Shown here one piece after another: positions 27,516-37,075 of a stretch of 64,000 bases of DNA (position 1 is its first letter; each line of letters opens with the position of its first letter). The stretch spans positions 372,001 to 436,000 of the forward strand of contig NZ_VTZS01000003.1 in the NCBI RefSeq assembly GCF_008367235.1, read 5' to 3'. The position numbers and the translations under genes are program-made. The stretch is from Pareuzebyella sediminis. GTDB taxonomy: Bacteria; Bacteroidota; Bacteroidia; Flavobacteriales; Flavobacteriaceae. The notes beneath the pieces were generated by a model. The model did no database searches, had not been told where the DNA came from, and worked only from the letters and a program-made list of their open reading frames with translations.

Positions 27516-28604
27516 CTAAACTTTTATAAAAATCTTACGTTGATACAATACGTACGCCAAAATGCAGTAGAAGGCGACGACGGATAGGCCATAGAGTAAG
27601 GAGGACAATTGTAGGGATATGAAATCGTGTACATAGAAGGTTTGGAACAACCAACCATGTAAGGAGGTATCTTCATTGACCTTTATCCTACCTAAAATCT
27701 TACTCATAAAACTCGACAAAAAGTAGAGAATAATGGCGTTGGCCCCGGCATACCTAAAGATAGCGCCGAACTTGATGCCGGCGACATCGGTCAAATAATA
27801 GATAAGCGCCAGGATAAGATTGGCCCATCCAGCCGTGACCAAAACAAAACTACTAGTCCACAATGCTTTGTTTATAGGGAATACCAGATCCCAGAAATAT
27901 CCCAAAATAAGAAAAGTGCCGCCAAGGCCCATAATGATGGTTGCCTTTTTTGGCTGTTTCGAAGTGAGGATAAGCCCAGTGAAAATACCTAGTAACGAAG
28001 TAGCGATTGCGGGAAACGTACTAAGAAAGCCTTCGGGATCGTAATCTTCCTTATAATTATGGGTTCCAAAAATATGGACATCTAGATAGTTAGCAAGGTT
28101 ATTCGGTGCCCTATCGAGGGTAGAAGCCACGCCGTTTACAGGCACAAAGTTCATTACTAGCCAATAGCCCACCAATAAAAAAACGGCGACCCCGATCAAT
28201 GTTTTCCAATTTAAATGAATAAAAAGTAGGGAAGCAAAAAAGAAGACAACCCCGATACGTTGTAGCACCCCTGGAAAACGTATTTCTTCAAAATCCTTAA
28301 AAAAGGGAAATGACAAGGTGAAAGCCCCTAAAAAAAGACCTAGACCGATAAGCTTCAACGCTCTGACGGTAATCTTTCTGTAGGTTGCGGTATTGATAGT
28401 CTTATTTTGATAGGCAAATACTATCGAAGTTCCTACAATAAAAAGAAAGAACGGGAACACCAAATCCGTAGGGGTGTAGCCATGCCATTCGGCATGGCGT
28501 AACGGAGAATAAATAGCACTCCAAGTACCCGGAGTATTTACGAGTATCATCAATACAATAGTCATTCCCCTGAAAATATCAACGGAAAGAATACGGTCTT
28601 TCAT
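27516..28604 (-). CDS. Membrane acyltransferase, DUF5009/HGSNAT-like
   Basis: A 362-residue integral membrane protein with about ten hydrophobic segments. The family start RILSVDIFRGMTIVLMILVN is followed by a periplasmic His-bearing loop (LRHAEWHGYTPTDLVFPFFLFI). This matches heparan-alpha-glucosaminide N-acetyltransferase-like proteins, which move acetyl groups across membranes onto amino sugars. In Bacteroidota the acceptor is unknown; cell-wall or dietary amino sugars are possible. No operon partner. Confidence 0.82.
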   Translation of the reverse strand: MKDRILSVDIFRGMTIVLMILVNTPGTWSAIYSPLRHAEWHGYTPTDLVFPFFLFIVGTSIVFAYQNKTINTATYRKITVRALKLIGLGLFLGAFTLSFPFFKDFEEIRFPGVLQRIGVVFFFASLLFIHLNWKTLIGVAVFLLVGYWLVMNFVPVNGVASTLDRAPNNLANYLDVHIFGTHNYKEDYDPEGFLSTFPAIATSLLGIFTGLILTSKQPKKATIIMGLGGTFLILGYFWDLVFPINKALWTSSFVLVTAGWANLILALIYYLTDVAGIKFGAIFRYAGANAIILYFLSSFMSKILGRIKVNEDTSLHGWLFQTFYVHDFISLQLSSLLYGLSVVAFYCILAYVLYQRKIFIKV

Positions 28605-28731
28605 AGGGTCATATTTAATGGATGGTCAGAAAAGTAAATGGCATCTTTAATCAATCCCTAGGCAATCTCCACCATAGCGCCAGAGCTCATCTACGAGCCA
28701 AATATACGCTTTAACCATATAAGAATGCAAC

Positions 28732-31700
28732 CTACTTCCTGCCGGATAGTACTTCATCGGAACCCTCCACCCTTTTGAACCCGATAAGTTGCTGCTTTGC
28801 ATCAAGTACAGATTTCACATACTGTTTAAACGCCCTGTATTCCTCTGGCGCAATTCGTTCCTTTGAAGTATGTGCTTCAATTTTGACATGTAACTCGTTG
28901 GCTTCGGAGAGTACATATTCAATATGGAATCGATGTTCCTTAAAACTATAATCGGCGCTTTCAGGAACCTCCACAAAATGTTGATTATTTCTAAGTTTAA
29001 TCACATAACTAGACCTATAGATATCCGTATTTTCATATAGAAGGTAGTCGATTGGATAGGTACGGTCATCGTCAGCTATAATCGCATTATTGTATGCATT
29101 GTTCACGGCGGGAATTCGTAAAACGTTCATATTTCCAATCTTATCGATATGCTCGTTTATCGTGAGGTCGGAAATATACTTGATAACAGGAGATCGAAGA
29201 TCGTATTCAATGCCATGAATACTATCTAAGGTGAAATCTTCGGTAATTCTGCCTTGGAAATCCTCTGTGAGTTTCTTTTTAATGACCTCATAATTTCTTT
29301 CCTTTAAAATACTCGCATAATGCGTATTAATACTCCCTCTTAGAATCGATTCGATCTGTAATCGATGTTGATTTTCACCCAAGATATAGCTCATATGGCT
29401 TTCCAATACCGTTGGTGTACGCTCGATATCGGACAATTTGTAAACGCCCTTTTTAACATCGCCGACCCACTGATTGGGTATATCCAGGGCTGTAGCGCTC
29501 TCAAGCGAAGTAGGTAAAGCTCTGTAGGGCATATTATTATCCGTTAGTTCAAGATATTGGGCTCTTCCGTTTATGAACACTTTGGCGATGCAGTGATTGA
29601 AATCTTGATTTGGCAGCACCATAGACCGCTCACCATAATCGGATGTAAGCACCAAAACCAAATGAGATTTAAGCCCTGCCATGTGGGTCAAGGTTACATA
29701 CAAGGTCGAAAAATCCTTACAATCACCTAGCCTTGATTTAATCGTTGTCGAAGGTTTCTGAGGAACGTAACCGCTTTGACGAAAACCGACGTGGCTGTAG
29801 CTGAAGTTCTCCATGATATAGTAATAAATACGGGAAGCCTTCTCCTCTTCGGAATACCCGGAAGCACCGTTCGGAAATATCGCCTTATAGGCTTCATTAA
29901 CATCGGAATTGACGAGCATTTGTGGGCGAACCAGATCGGAATACCATTTGGCAATGTCGTCCCATGACTCAATAGTGCTAATATGCACGTATTTCGCCAC
30001 ATCGCTCAAGCTGGGCATATAGTTTTCCTGTGGAGACATTCCTTGGTTACCTACCGTCTCCCATTTGTGAAGTACATAATCTCCCTTTTCGGTTTCTTTA
30101 TGATCAATCGTTCCGTTCAAAACCGCAAAATGAAATGGGGTTTCTTTGGGTACTAGCACCTGTAGCCTATTCTTGGCAGTAGGATGATAAGAGTCAAATT
30201 GAAAATAATCAACATGGTCTTTGTAAAACCTTCCACTGTTGGTAAAGTTGGTCTCATAGTCAATATGAATGACATCTCCTATTTCAAGGCCATTGAAAAC
30301 CACATTCGACCCACTTCTCGAAGCTGGCACTATTTTCTTATCGGGTTTAACGATTTCTGATTTAGAAATATGATAATTACCATTTAATCCCAAGTTGACC
30401 TCTTTTAATGATTCGATTCCACCATCCGATGTAATTTCTACAACATATCGCGTACGCGTCTTACCCCCTCCCTCGGGATACAATTGTAGAAGATTTTCTT
30501 CCAGCAAATAATTATAGCCATAGTGGTTCGGGATGTCCTTTCCCCGGTTCGAAACGATGAAACTGTACATGTCGGGAGTGGCCATTGCTTCAAAATAGTC
30601 GCTCTCGTTCGAAAGGTCATCGATTTTTTTGCGTAACACTACGTTCGAACCGTTGTGTTTCAGTGATTTACGAAACCATTTCAAGGCTTCTTTTTTTTCT
30701 TTTAATTGCTCCAGAGCAGTCCCTCTATATTCCATACCTACTGCAGAATACGGGTAATTCTCCAAAAATCTCTCGAGGTAGGGTAATGATTCTTGGTATT
30801 TTTTATAGTGATGCAAGTAGCTTATATAATCTGATAAAAGAATATTATCGTAAGGTATCTGGGCATAGGAGTCTTCGAATAAAGCGAGAACCTTGTCTTT
30901 CTTACCTTGCTTGTCATAAAAATTAGCCAATGACTTAAGGGCTCCATAATCGAAATAGCGGGTATTGATGTCTTCCAGTACCGCAATGGCCTTTTCATCT
31001 TCGTTAAGGTAAGTAGAGAACAGATTCAAATATATTTTCAGTATGTTCAACTGATCTCCATGTTCGCTAATAATTCTATGTAAGTCGCGATTTACGGCAG
31101 TTTTATCTTCCTTTCTCAAATGCAGCAACAATTGTGCGGAGGTCTTCATAATATCCATATCGGTCGATTCCGAAAACTCATGCACGAATTTCTCGAACTC
31201 AGACACCGGCAGTTTAAAAAGCTTTTGTGTATCTTGAAGACGATAGACATAAGAAAGAAAATAACGTTTGTCATCTTGTTCAATATTCTTTTGAAGTTCT
31301 TGGGCTGAAGTAAAATCTTTTTCTTTGGTGTAACATTCAATAAGATACTTTCTCAAAAATGAACTGTTGGGGTACTTCTTCAGAAAAGGTTGTAATAGTG
31401 CCTTTGCCTGAGTGTATTTTGAGTTTCTCAGATATGTATTCAAAAGACAGAACGTATTGAAAAAATTATTGGGCTCTTCGTCGATTTTTCTGAGAAAAAA
31501 GGATTCTACAGGATGGGTCAAAATTTTAGGTGACAGTTCGGCCAAGGAACTATTTCGGTATTCGGAATAGCGCTCGGTATACTGCAAATCCGCTAAGGGA
31601 AGACCTGCCCTATCGGTCAATCGCACGATAAAATAGGCCAGCCCGGTTTTATCGGCACTTTTAACCAACAGGCGATTGTTTCCCTGAGGAAGATTAATCT

Positions 31701-32529
31701 CAACACTATAGGCATCTAAATCGGTAATACCATCGTTGTTGTTTTCAAAAACCAAAATGTCGTTGACCCAAACTTTAAGCAGGGATGAACTTCCTAGACG
31801 CAGTACGGCCTTCCTTTTGACCTTGTTATGTACGAAGGTTTGTGCATAGTTGACGCTTCCCCCATATTCTGAATGGTTTGAATAATATTGATAGGCCTCT
31901 TTATTTCTACCCTTAGGAGTATACCAGTTGATAAAACCGTTGCTGTTGGCATTGAAATCGGATTTCGAAATGGGATTTTTCTCCGGTCCGTATTCGGTGG
32001 CCAGACCACTACCGTTAAGATTTTCGAAACTTCCACAGTACTGCCATGCCTTAATCGATGGCACTTCAGCATTTAACTCAAAATAACGGTTCCAATCTCC
32101 ATGATGCTGGGCAACGACCGACTTTAAATAGCGCAAAGATTCCTTAACAGTGGTGTTTTTGATCCGGTCTAAGTCAATGTCTTCAATATTCTTTGAGCTT
32201 TTGCCATTAAAACCACTTGTGAGGTAGGTGTTAAAAAAGAAACTTTGGTTCCATAGGGCATAGAGATAATATTCGAAATCAGGATAGCTGCTGATCGTAT
32301 TGATAAATCCTTCGGGGTTGGAGAACACTCCGTTTTCAACCTTTAGGACTTCATGTGTCAACAGGTCGGATAGACTATTCTTTTTTTGAACCTCAAACTC
32401 ACTAATAGCATCTTCCCTCTGATTATTGAATAGTTGTTGCCAATAAGAGGCCACAGCTTGGTTTTCCTGAGCAGATATTGTAGAAAAATTACAGAATACA
32501 AAAATTAGGAAAACAGCAGCACATCTCAT
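28732..32529 (-). CDS. DUF3857 and transglutaminase-domain exported protein
   Basis: A 1265-residue protein with a signal peptide (residues 1-21, ending STISAQ). After a sugar-binding-like region (about 170-310) come tetratricopeptide-type helices (about 345-640), then a DUF3857 domain (about 670-850) and a transglutaminase core. The core has Cys in SRLGDCKDFSTLY near residue 945, with the His and Asp in DFNHCIAKV and YLELTDNN. The triad looks intact, so peptidase or cross-linking activity is possible. The substrate is unknown. It probably acts in the periplasm or at the outer membrane. Monocistronic in appearance. Confidence 0.87.
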   Translation of the reverse strand: MRCAAVFLIFVFCNFSTISAQENQAVASYWQQLFNNQREDAISEFEVQKKNSLSDLLTHEVLKVENGVFSNPEGFINTISSYPDFEYYLYALWNQSFFFNTYLTSGFNGKSSKNIEDIDLDRIKNTTVKESLRYLKSVVAQHHGDWNRYFELNAEVPSIKAWQYCGSFENLNGSGLATEYGPEKNPISKSDFNANSNGFINWYTPKGRNKEAYQYYSNHSEYGGSVNYAQTFVHNKVKRKAVLRLGSSSLLKVWVNDILVFENNNDGITDLDAYSVEINLPQGNNRLLVKSADKTGLAYFIVRLTDRAGLPLADLQYTERYSEYRNSSLAELSPKILTHPVESFFLRKIDEEPNNFFNTFCLLNTYLRNSKYTQAKALLQPFLKKYPNSSFLRKYLIECYTKEKDFTSAQELQKNIEQDDKRYFLSYVYRLQDTQKLFKLPVSEFEKFVHEFSESTDMDIMKTSAQLLLHLRKEDKTAVNRDLHRIISEHGDQLNILKIYLNLFSTYLNEDEKAIAVLEDINTRYFDYGALKSLANFYDKQGKKDKVLALFEDSYAQIPYDNILLSDYISYLHHYKKYQESLPYLERFLENYPYSAVGMEYRGTALEQLKEKKEALKWFRKSLKHNGSNVVLRKKIDDLSNESDYFEAMATPDMYSFIVSNRGKDIPNHYGYNYLLEENLLQLYPEGGGKTRTRYVVEITSDGGIESLKEVNLGLNGNYHISKSEIVKPDKKIVPASRSGSNVVFNGLEIGDVIHIDYETNFTNSGRFYKDHVDYFQFDSYHPTAKNRLQVLVPKETPFHFAVLNGTIDHKETEKGDYVLHKWETVGNQGMSPQENYMPSLSDVAKYVHISTIESWDDIAKWYSDLVRPQMLVNSDVNEAYKAIFPNGASGYSEEEKASRIYYYIMENFSYSHVGFRQSGYVPQKPSTTIKSRLGDCKDFSTLYVTLTHMAGLKSHLVLVLTSDYGERSMVLPNQDFNHCIAKVFINGRAQYLELTDNNMPYRALPTSLESATALDIPNQWVGDVKKGVYKLSDIERTPTVLESHMSYILGENQHRLQIESILRGSINTHYASILKERNYEVIKKKLTEDFQGRITEDFTLDSIHGIEYDLRSPVIKYISDLTINEHIDKIGNMNVLRIPAVNNAYNNAIIADDDRTYPIDYLLYENTDIYRSSYVIKLRNNQHFVEVPESADYSFKEHRFHIEYVLSEANELHVKIEAHTSKERIAPEEYRAFKQYVKSVLDAKQQLIGFKRVEGSDEVLSGRK

Positions 32530-32646
32530 GAAGCAGGAACGTTTTTGGTTACGATTTGGTTACATCATAACGTCATAAACCTGATCATGGTATTTTTAGT
32601 CTTAATTTTATGTAGACGGCAACAACCGTTTTGGCAGACAACTATG

Positions 32647-34455
32647 TTAGAGAAGGTTGCCTTTCATTCTATTCCAAGCTTTTATGAGCAAAAATGCAGA
32701 TACGGCCGCTATAATGGTTAAAATTAAGGCTTGCGTCGTTCTACCATAAATCCAATAGCCTGTAGAGAACATGATGGAATAAATAAGCACACAACCCAGT
32801 AACATGGCCGTGATTCCTTGGGGAACGCTCCATTTTTCATTATTTGCGATCTGAACGCCATCGGCATTTGCCTCATTGACCACTTTGGCCCATCCTGGAC
32901 CACCGGGCTGTATCTTCTTGTAAAAAGAACGAAGCGTTTCTTTCGACTCTGGCTGTGTCAGGTAGGTTGCGGCCAGCCAAATTACAGTGGTGATCAATAC
33001 CACGAACAAATATTCACTCCAATCGGGAAAAACGCCTGTGCCCTCTGCAAAGAGGAAGGGTCCCAAAGATGTCGTCTTGAGTACAATGGAAATAACACCG
33101 GAGGCAAACATGGCGGCAATCTCGCTCCATGCATTGATTCGCCACCAAAACCAGCGTAAAATAAATATTAGTCCCGTTCCTGCCCCGAATGTGAGCAGAA
33201 TCTCGAATATTTGGAGTGCATTCTCCAAAGCCAATGCTAAAATCGCACTTAAAACCATTAAAAGAATCGTCGAAATCCGTCCCACTGCAACCATTTGCTT
33301 TTCAGTAGCCTTCGGATTAATCTGTTGCTTGTAGAAATCGAATACGATATAGGAAGACCCCCAGTTCAATTGGGTAGAAATCGTACTCATATAAGCCGCA
33401 ATCAAAGATGCCAATACGACACCTAAGAGACCACTGGGCAATTTCGTCAACATGGCAGAATAAGCCAAATCTTGACCTAATTTACTCTCTGCTATATTCG
33501 GGAAAGCTTCTTGAATGCTTGCCACATCGGGGAATACCACAAGAGAAGCCAAAGCTACCAAGATCCATGGCCAAGGACGCAGGGCATAATGCATGATATT
33601 AAAAAAGAAGGTCGCCCCGATGGCATGATTCTCGTTCTTAGAGGCCAACATACGCTGGGCAATGTATCCGCCCCCGCCTGGTTCGGCACCAGGATACCAC
33701 GAACTCCACCACTGTACGGCCAACGGGATAATAAAAAGCATGATAAGGGCATTTTTACTGCTGAAATCAGGAAGAATATCCAACTTGGTTTTAACGATAT
33801 CATGGGCCATTAAAGCATCGATACCACCAACCTCTGGAATATTTACTAAATAATAGGCCGCACCAATGGCCCCCGACATAGCGACGAAAAACAATAAGAA
33901 ATCGGTATAAACCACCCCTTTAAAACCTCCCAAGGCACTAAAAGTAACGGTTATAAGGCCTGCGCCAACCACAGTTTCCCAAGGCTCCAAATCCAACATG
34001 ATGCCCCCAATTTTAATCGCGGCCAAAGTTACGGAAGCCATGGTGATAATATTGAACAAAGCTCCTAGGTAAACCGCCCTGAACTTTCTTAAAAAGCTCG
34101 CTGGTTTACCTCCGTAGCGCATCTCATAGAATTCAAGATCCGTATTGACATTAGAACGGCGCCAAAGTTTGGCATACACAAAAACCGTCAATAAGCCCGT
34201 AATCAAAAATGCCCACCACACCCAGTTACCAGAAACCCCGTTGGTCCGTACTATATCGGTTACAAGGTTTGGGGTGTCGGTAGAGAAAGTTGTAGCTACC
34301 ATTGAAAGACCCAACAACCACCAAGGCATTGTTCGGCCCGAAAGGAAAAATTCGGAAGAATCCTTACCGGATTTTTTGGACACATAAATCCCAATACCCA
34401 GGACTATCGAAAAAAATACAATGATGAAGCCATAGTCAAGGGTAGAAAGTTCCAT
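32647..34455 (-). CDS. Sodium:solute symporter (SSS family)
   Basis: A 602-residue inner-membrane transporter with about 14 hydrophobic segments. LDYGFIIVFFSIVLGIGIY opens the first. WLLGLSMVATTFSTDTPNLVTD contains the sodium-site region near residue 55, and SLIAAYMSTISTQLNWGSSY near 350 supplies the other conserved sodium ligands. SSS proteins with this extra C-terminal region often import sugars or sialic acids. A sugar substrate is an inference supported only by the nearby epimerase lipoprotein. Divergent from the TSUP permease. Confidence 0.88.
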   Translation of the reverse strand: MELSTLDYGFIIVFFSIVLGIGIYVSKKSGKDSSEFFLSGRTMPWWLLGLSMVATTFSTDTPNLVTDIVRTNGVSGNWVWWAFLITGLLTVFVYAKLWRRSNVNTDLEFYEMRYGGKPASFLRKFRAVYLGALFNIITMASVTLAAIKIGGIMLDLEPWETVVGAGLITVTFSALGGFKGVVYTDFLLFFVAMSGAIGAAYYLVNIPEVGGIDALMAHDIVKTKLDILPDFSSKNALIMLFIIPLAVQWWSSWYPGAEPGGGGYIAQRMLASKNENHAIGATFFFNIMHYALRPWPWILVALASLVVFPDVASIQEAFPNIAESKLGQDLAYSAMLTKLPSGLLGVVLASLIAAYMSTISTQLNWGSSYIVFDFYKQQINPKATEKQMVAVGRISTILLMVLSAILALALENALQIFEILLTFGAGTGLIFILRWFWWRINAWSEIAAMFASGVISIVLKTTSLGPFLFAEGTGVFPDWSEYLFVVLITTVIWLAATYLTQPESKETLRSFYKKIQPGGPGWAKVVNEANADGVQIANNEKWSVPQGITAMLLGCVLIYSIMFSTGYWIYGRTTQALILTIIAAVSAFLLIKAWNRMKGNLL

Positions 34456-34535
34456 AAGAAAGTATTGGTTTGCGGTTATTGGGTAAAGATATTATTTTTT
34501 AGGATACTTTTACATTCTCTCAACACACAACTCTC

Positions 34536-35291
34536 TTGCATTTGGCAACGACTTTTGACATTTCCATGACCGCTTGGGCCTTGGCCTTTACCGCCGCTTT
34601 GGTCATTGGCCTCTCCAAGGCCGGTATTAAAGGCATAGCAATCGTTAACGTTACCTTGATGGCCCTTGCATTTGACGCCAAGGCTTCTACCGGTATTGTA
34701 GTTCCTTTATTAGTGGTAGGTGATATTTTTGCTGTAATCTATTACAACAGGCACGCCAACTGGTGGTATATCGCACGTTTTCTGCCATGGATAATAGTGG
34801 GTATCTTGATTGGGGTCTTTATTGGAAATGACCTTAATGAATTTATCTTTAAAATAGCCATGGCCATCATTATCTTGGTAAGCGTGGTCATGATGTACTG
34901 GTGGGATCGGAGAAAATCAAAAAATGTACCTACCCATTGGGCCTTTGCAGGACTGGTAGGTACTATTGCGGGCATTACCACAATGATCGGCAACCTAGGA
35001 GGTGCCTTTAGCAACATCTATTTTTTAGCCATGCGCGTGCCTAAAAACGAGTTCATTGGCACTGCGGCTTGGCTCTTTCTGATCATCAACCTTCTAAAAA
35101 TGCCTTTTCACATCTTTGTATGGGAAACCGTTACCATAGAGACTCTGCTTTTTGATTTGAAACTTATACCGGGTATCATTATCGGTATATTCGTAGGTTT
35201 TCGGTTGGTAAAACTGATCCGGGAAGATTTCTATCGTAAAATGATATTGGTTTTGACGGCTTTGGGTGCCGTTATGATCCTGATTAAATAA
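34536..35291 (+). CDS. TSUP-family (TauE/SafE) permease
   Basis: A 251-residue membrane protein with about eight hydrophobic segments and the duplicated Gly-rich family pattern (ALVIGLSKAGIKGIAIVN near residue 20, GTIAGITTMIGNLGGA near 140). The family exports or imports sulfite, sulfoacetate or related anions; here the substrate is unknown. The start is either TTG 34536 (extends the first helix as in relatives) or ATG 34566. It could handle anions freed by the nearby sulfatases, but no linkage is shown. Confidence 0.82.
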   Translation: MHLATTFDISMTAWALAFTAALVIGLSKAGIKGIAIVNVTLMALAFDAKASTGIVVPLLVVGDIFAVIYYNRHANWWYIARFLPWIIVGILIGVFIGNDLNEFIFKIAMAIIILVSVVMMYWWDRRKSKNVPTHWAFAGLVGTIAGITTMIGNLGGAFSNIYFLAMRVPKNEFIGTAAWLFLIINLLKMPFHIFVWETVTIETLLFDLKLIPGIIIGIFVGFRLVKLIREDFYRKMILVLTALGAVMILIK

Positions 35292-35350
35292 GAAAGCCGT
35301 CCACTTCAAAAATAATACGTAGTTTTATAAAAACGGATAGGTCCTTGCTC

Positions 35351-36748
35351 ATGAGGCTTTCATTTCACTTCGTTTCCCTTTTTAGATTCGGAATTTACAT
35401 TTTTTTGGCAAGCCTTTGTAGCTGTAACGAAAAAGAGGTCCCAAGAACTGAAAAAACCGACCCATTACTTCATCCCATTGAAGCCTCCCTACAAGATCTC
35501 GTTGACATTTGGTATCCTAAAGCCATCGATACCGTTCACGGGGGGTTTTGGTCCGATTTCAGTTACAAATGGGAAAAAGAGGGCAAGCAGCAAAAAATGT
35601 TGGTCAGCCAGGCAAGACATATTTGGACGGCCGCGACCCTTGCTTCATTTTACAAGAGCGAAAAATATGAGAAAATAGCATCACACGGGGTTCAATTTCT
35701 TAGAAACCACATGTGGGACGAGGATAATGGAGGGTTTTTTACTTTACTTGGTATCGAAGGTGACTCGTTGCGCATACTTTCTAAAGGCAAAAGTGCCTAT
35801 GGCAATTCCTTCGCCATTTATGGGCTAGCCACCTATTACAAGGTTTCGAAGGATTCAGCGGCATTACATTTGGCTAAAAAAACCTTTGATTGGCTAGAGG
35901 AGCATGCCCATGATTCGGTGTATGGCGGCTACTTCGACGTGCTTCAACAAGATGGATCTTGGATGCTCGACGTAACCGATAATAGTAAAAACTATGAGAA
36001 CTTTATTCGCAAAAACTGGAAAGACCAAAATTCTTCCATTCACCTTTTGGAAAGCCTTACCGCACTCTATGACGTATGGCCTTCAGATTTGGTGAAAACA
36101 CGTTTAGAAGAACTATTGGTGCTAATCCGAGACACAATTACCACGGATAAAGGCTATTTGACCTTGCATTTGGAAAGAGATTGGACCCCAGTCTCGCTTA
36201 GGGATTCTTCCGAGACATACAGGTCTTCACATTTTTATCTAGACCATGTATCGTTCGGCCATGATGTTGAAACCGCCTTTCTCTTATTAGAGGCATCACA
36301 TGTGTTGGGGGTGCCTAACGATTCAATCACCTTAAGAAAAGCTAAAAAAATGATAGACCATTCCCTTGAATGGGGTTGGGATCATCAGGTTGGAGGTTTT
36401 TATGATGGCGGGTATTATTGGAGTGCTAATGAAAGGAACATAGTAAACAAGAGTAAGGTATGGTGGACGGAGGCAGAGGCGTTGAATTCCCTTTTGCTTA
36501 TGGCACAGCTTTATCCAGAAGAAATGAGATATGATAGCCTCTTCAGAAAGCAATGGGAGTATCTTGACACCTACATGATAGACCACACTTATAAAGGCTG
36601 GTACCACGAAGGGCTAGACACCGACCCCTCAGCAAAAAAAGATGCCAAGGCCCATATTTGGAAGGTAAATTACCACAATATTCGTTCACTTATCAATGTA
36701 ATACGCATGTTGAGAAGTGATTTTCCTTTGACCAATGACCATCTATGA
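35351..36748 (+). CDS. AGE-family epimerase lipoprotein (cellobiose 2-epimerase-like)
   Basis: About 465 residues. Signal segment and lipobox (FLASLCSC) are followed by an (alpha/alpha)6 barrel of the N-acylglucosamine 2-epimerase superfamily. Motifs match cellobiose or mannobiose 2-epimerases: RHIWTAATLASFY, HVSFGHDVETAFLL, WWTEAEALNSLL and IWKVNYHN, carrying the catalytic His residues. It would epimerise the reducing-end glucose of a beta-1,4 disaccharide to mannose. The lipid anchor is unusual since most are cytoplasmic, so it probably works in the periplasm or on the surface. ATG 35351 is preferred over the TTG six bases upstream. Confidence 0.83.
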   Translation: MRLSFHFVSLFRFGIYIFLASLCSCNEKEVPRTEKTDPLLHPIEASLQDLVDIWYPKAIDTVHGGFWSDFSYKWEKEGKQQKMLVSQARHIWTAATLASFYKSEKYEKIASHGVQFLRNHMWDEDNGGFFTLLGIEGDSLRILSKGKSAYGNSFAIYGLATYYKVSKDSAALHLAKKTFDWLEEHAHDSVYGGYFDVLQQDGSWMLDVTDNSKNYENFIRKNWKDQNSSIHLLESLTALYDVWPSDLVKTRLEELLVLIRDTITTDKGYLTLHLERDWTPVSLRDSSETYRSSHFYLDHVSFGHDVETAFLLLEASHVLGVPNDSITLRKAKKMIDHSLEWGWDHQVGGFYDGGYYWSANERNIVNKSKVWWTEAEALNSLLLMAQLYPEEMRYDSLFRKQWEYLDTYMIDHTYKGWYHEGLDTDPSAKKDAKAHIWKVNYHNIRSLINVIRMLRSDFPLTNDHL

Positions 36749-37075
36749 GGGTCTGGCCGCTATCATTAATTAGGTATATATTGACTTCCATCGATCAGAA
36801 TTGTATCTTGCTGAGTAGGTCTTGACCGAAAAGAGGGTTTTGTACGTATATCATAATAGCAATTGTTAAAAACATTCTTTAGTATTGAAAATATTCTGTT
36901 AAAAGCAACCTAGGCCTTGCCTACATTATACTAAACCGTAATTTAAAGCGTTCGCTACGTATATAAGTGGTGGGGGCATTCATCCAGAAAACCGATTCTT
37001 TGATTACCATTGCCATGTCTACTTGTGTGCAGAGGAGATGGGGTGAAATATTGAGTTAAAAGAAGTAAAAAATAG
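36749..37075. other. Gene-free gap upstream of the metalloprotease
   Basis: 327 bases with no supported ORF, hairpin terminator or consensus promoter. AT-rich stretches lie at 36.85-36.95 kb. Presumably it holds the metalloprotease promoter. Confidence 0.5.
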
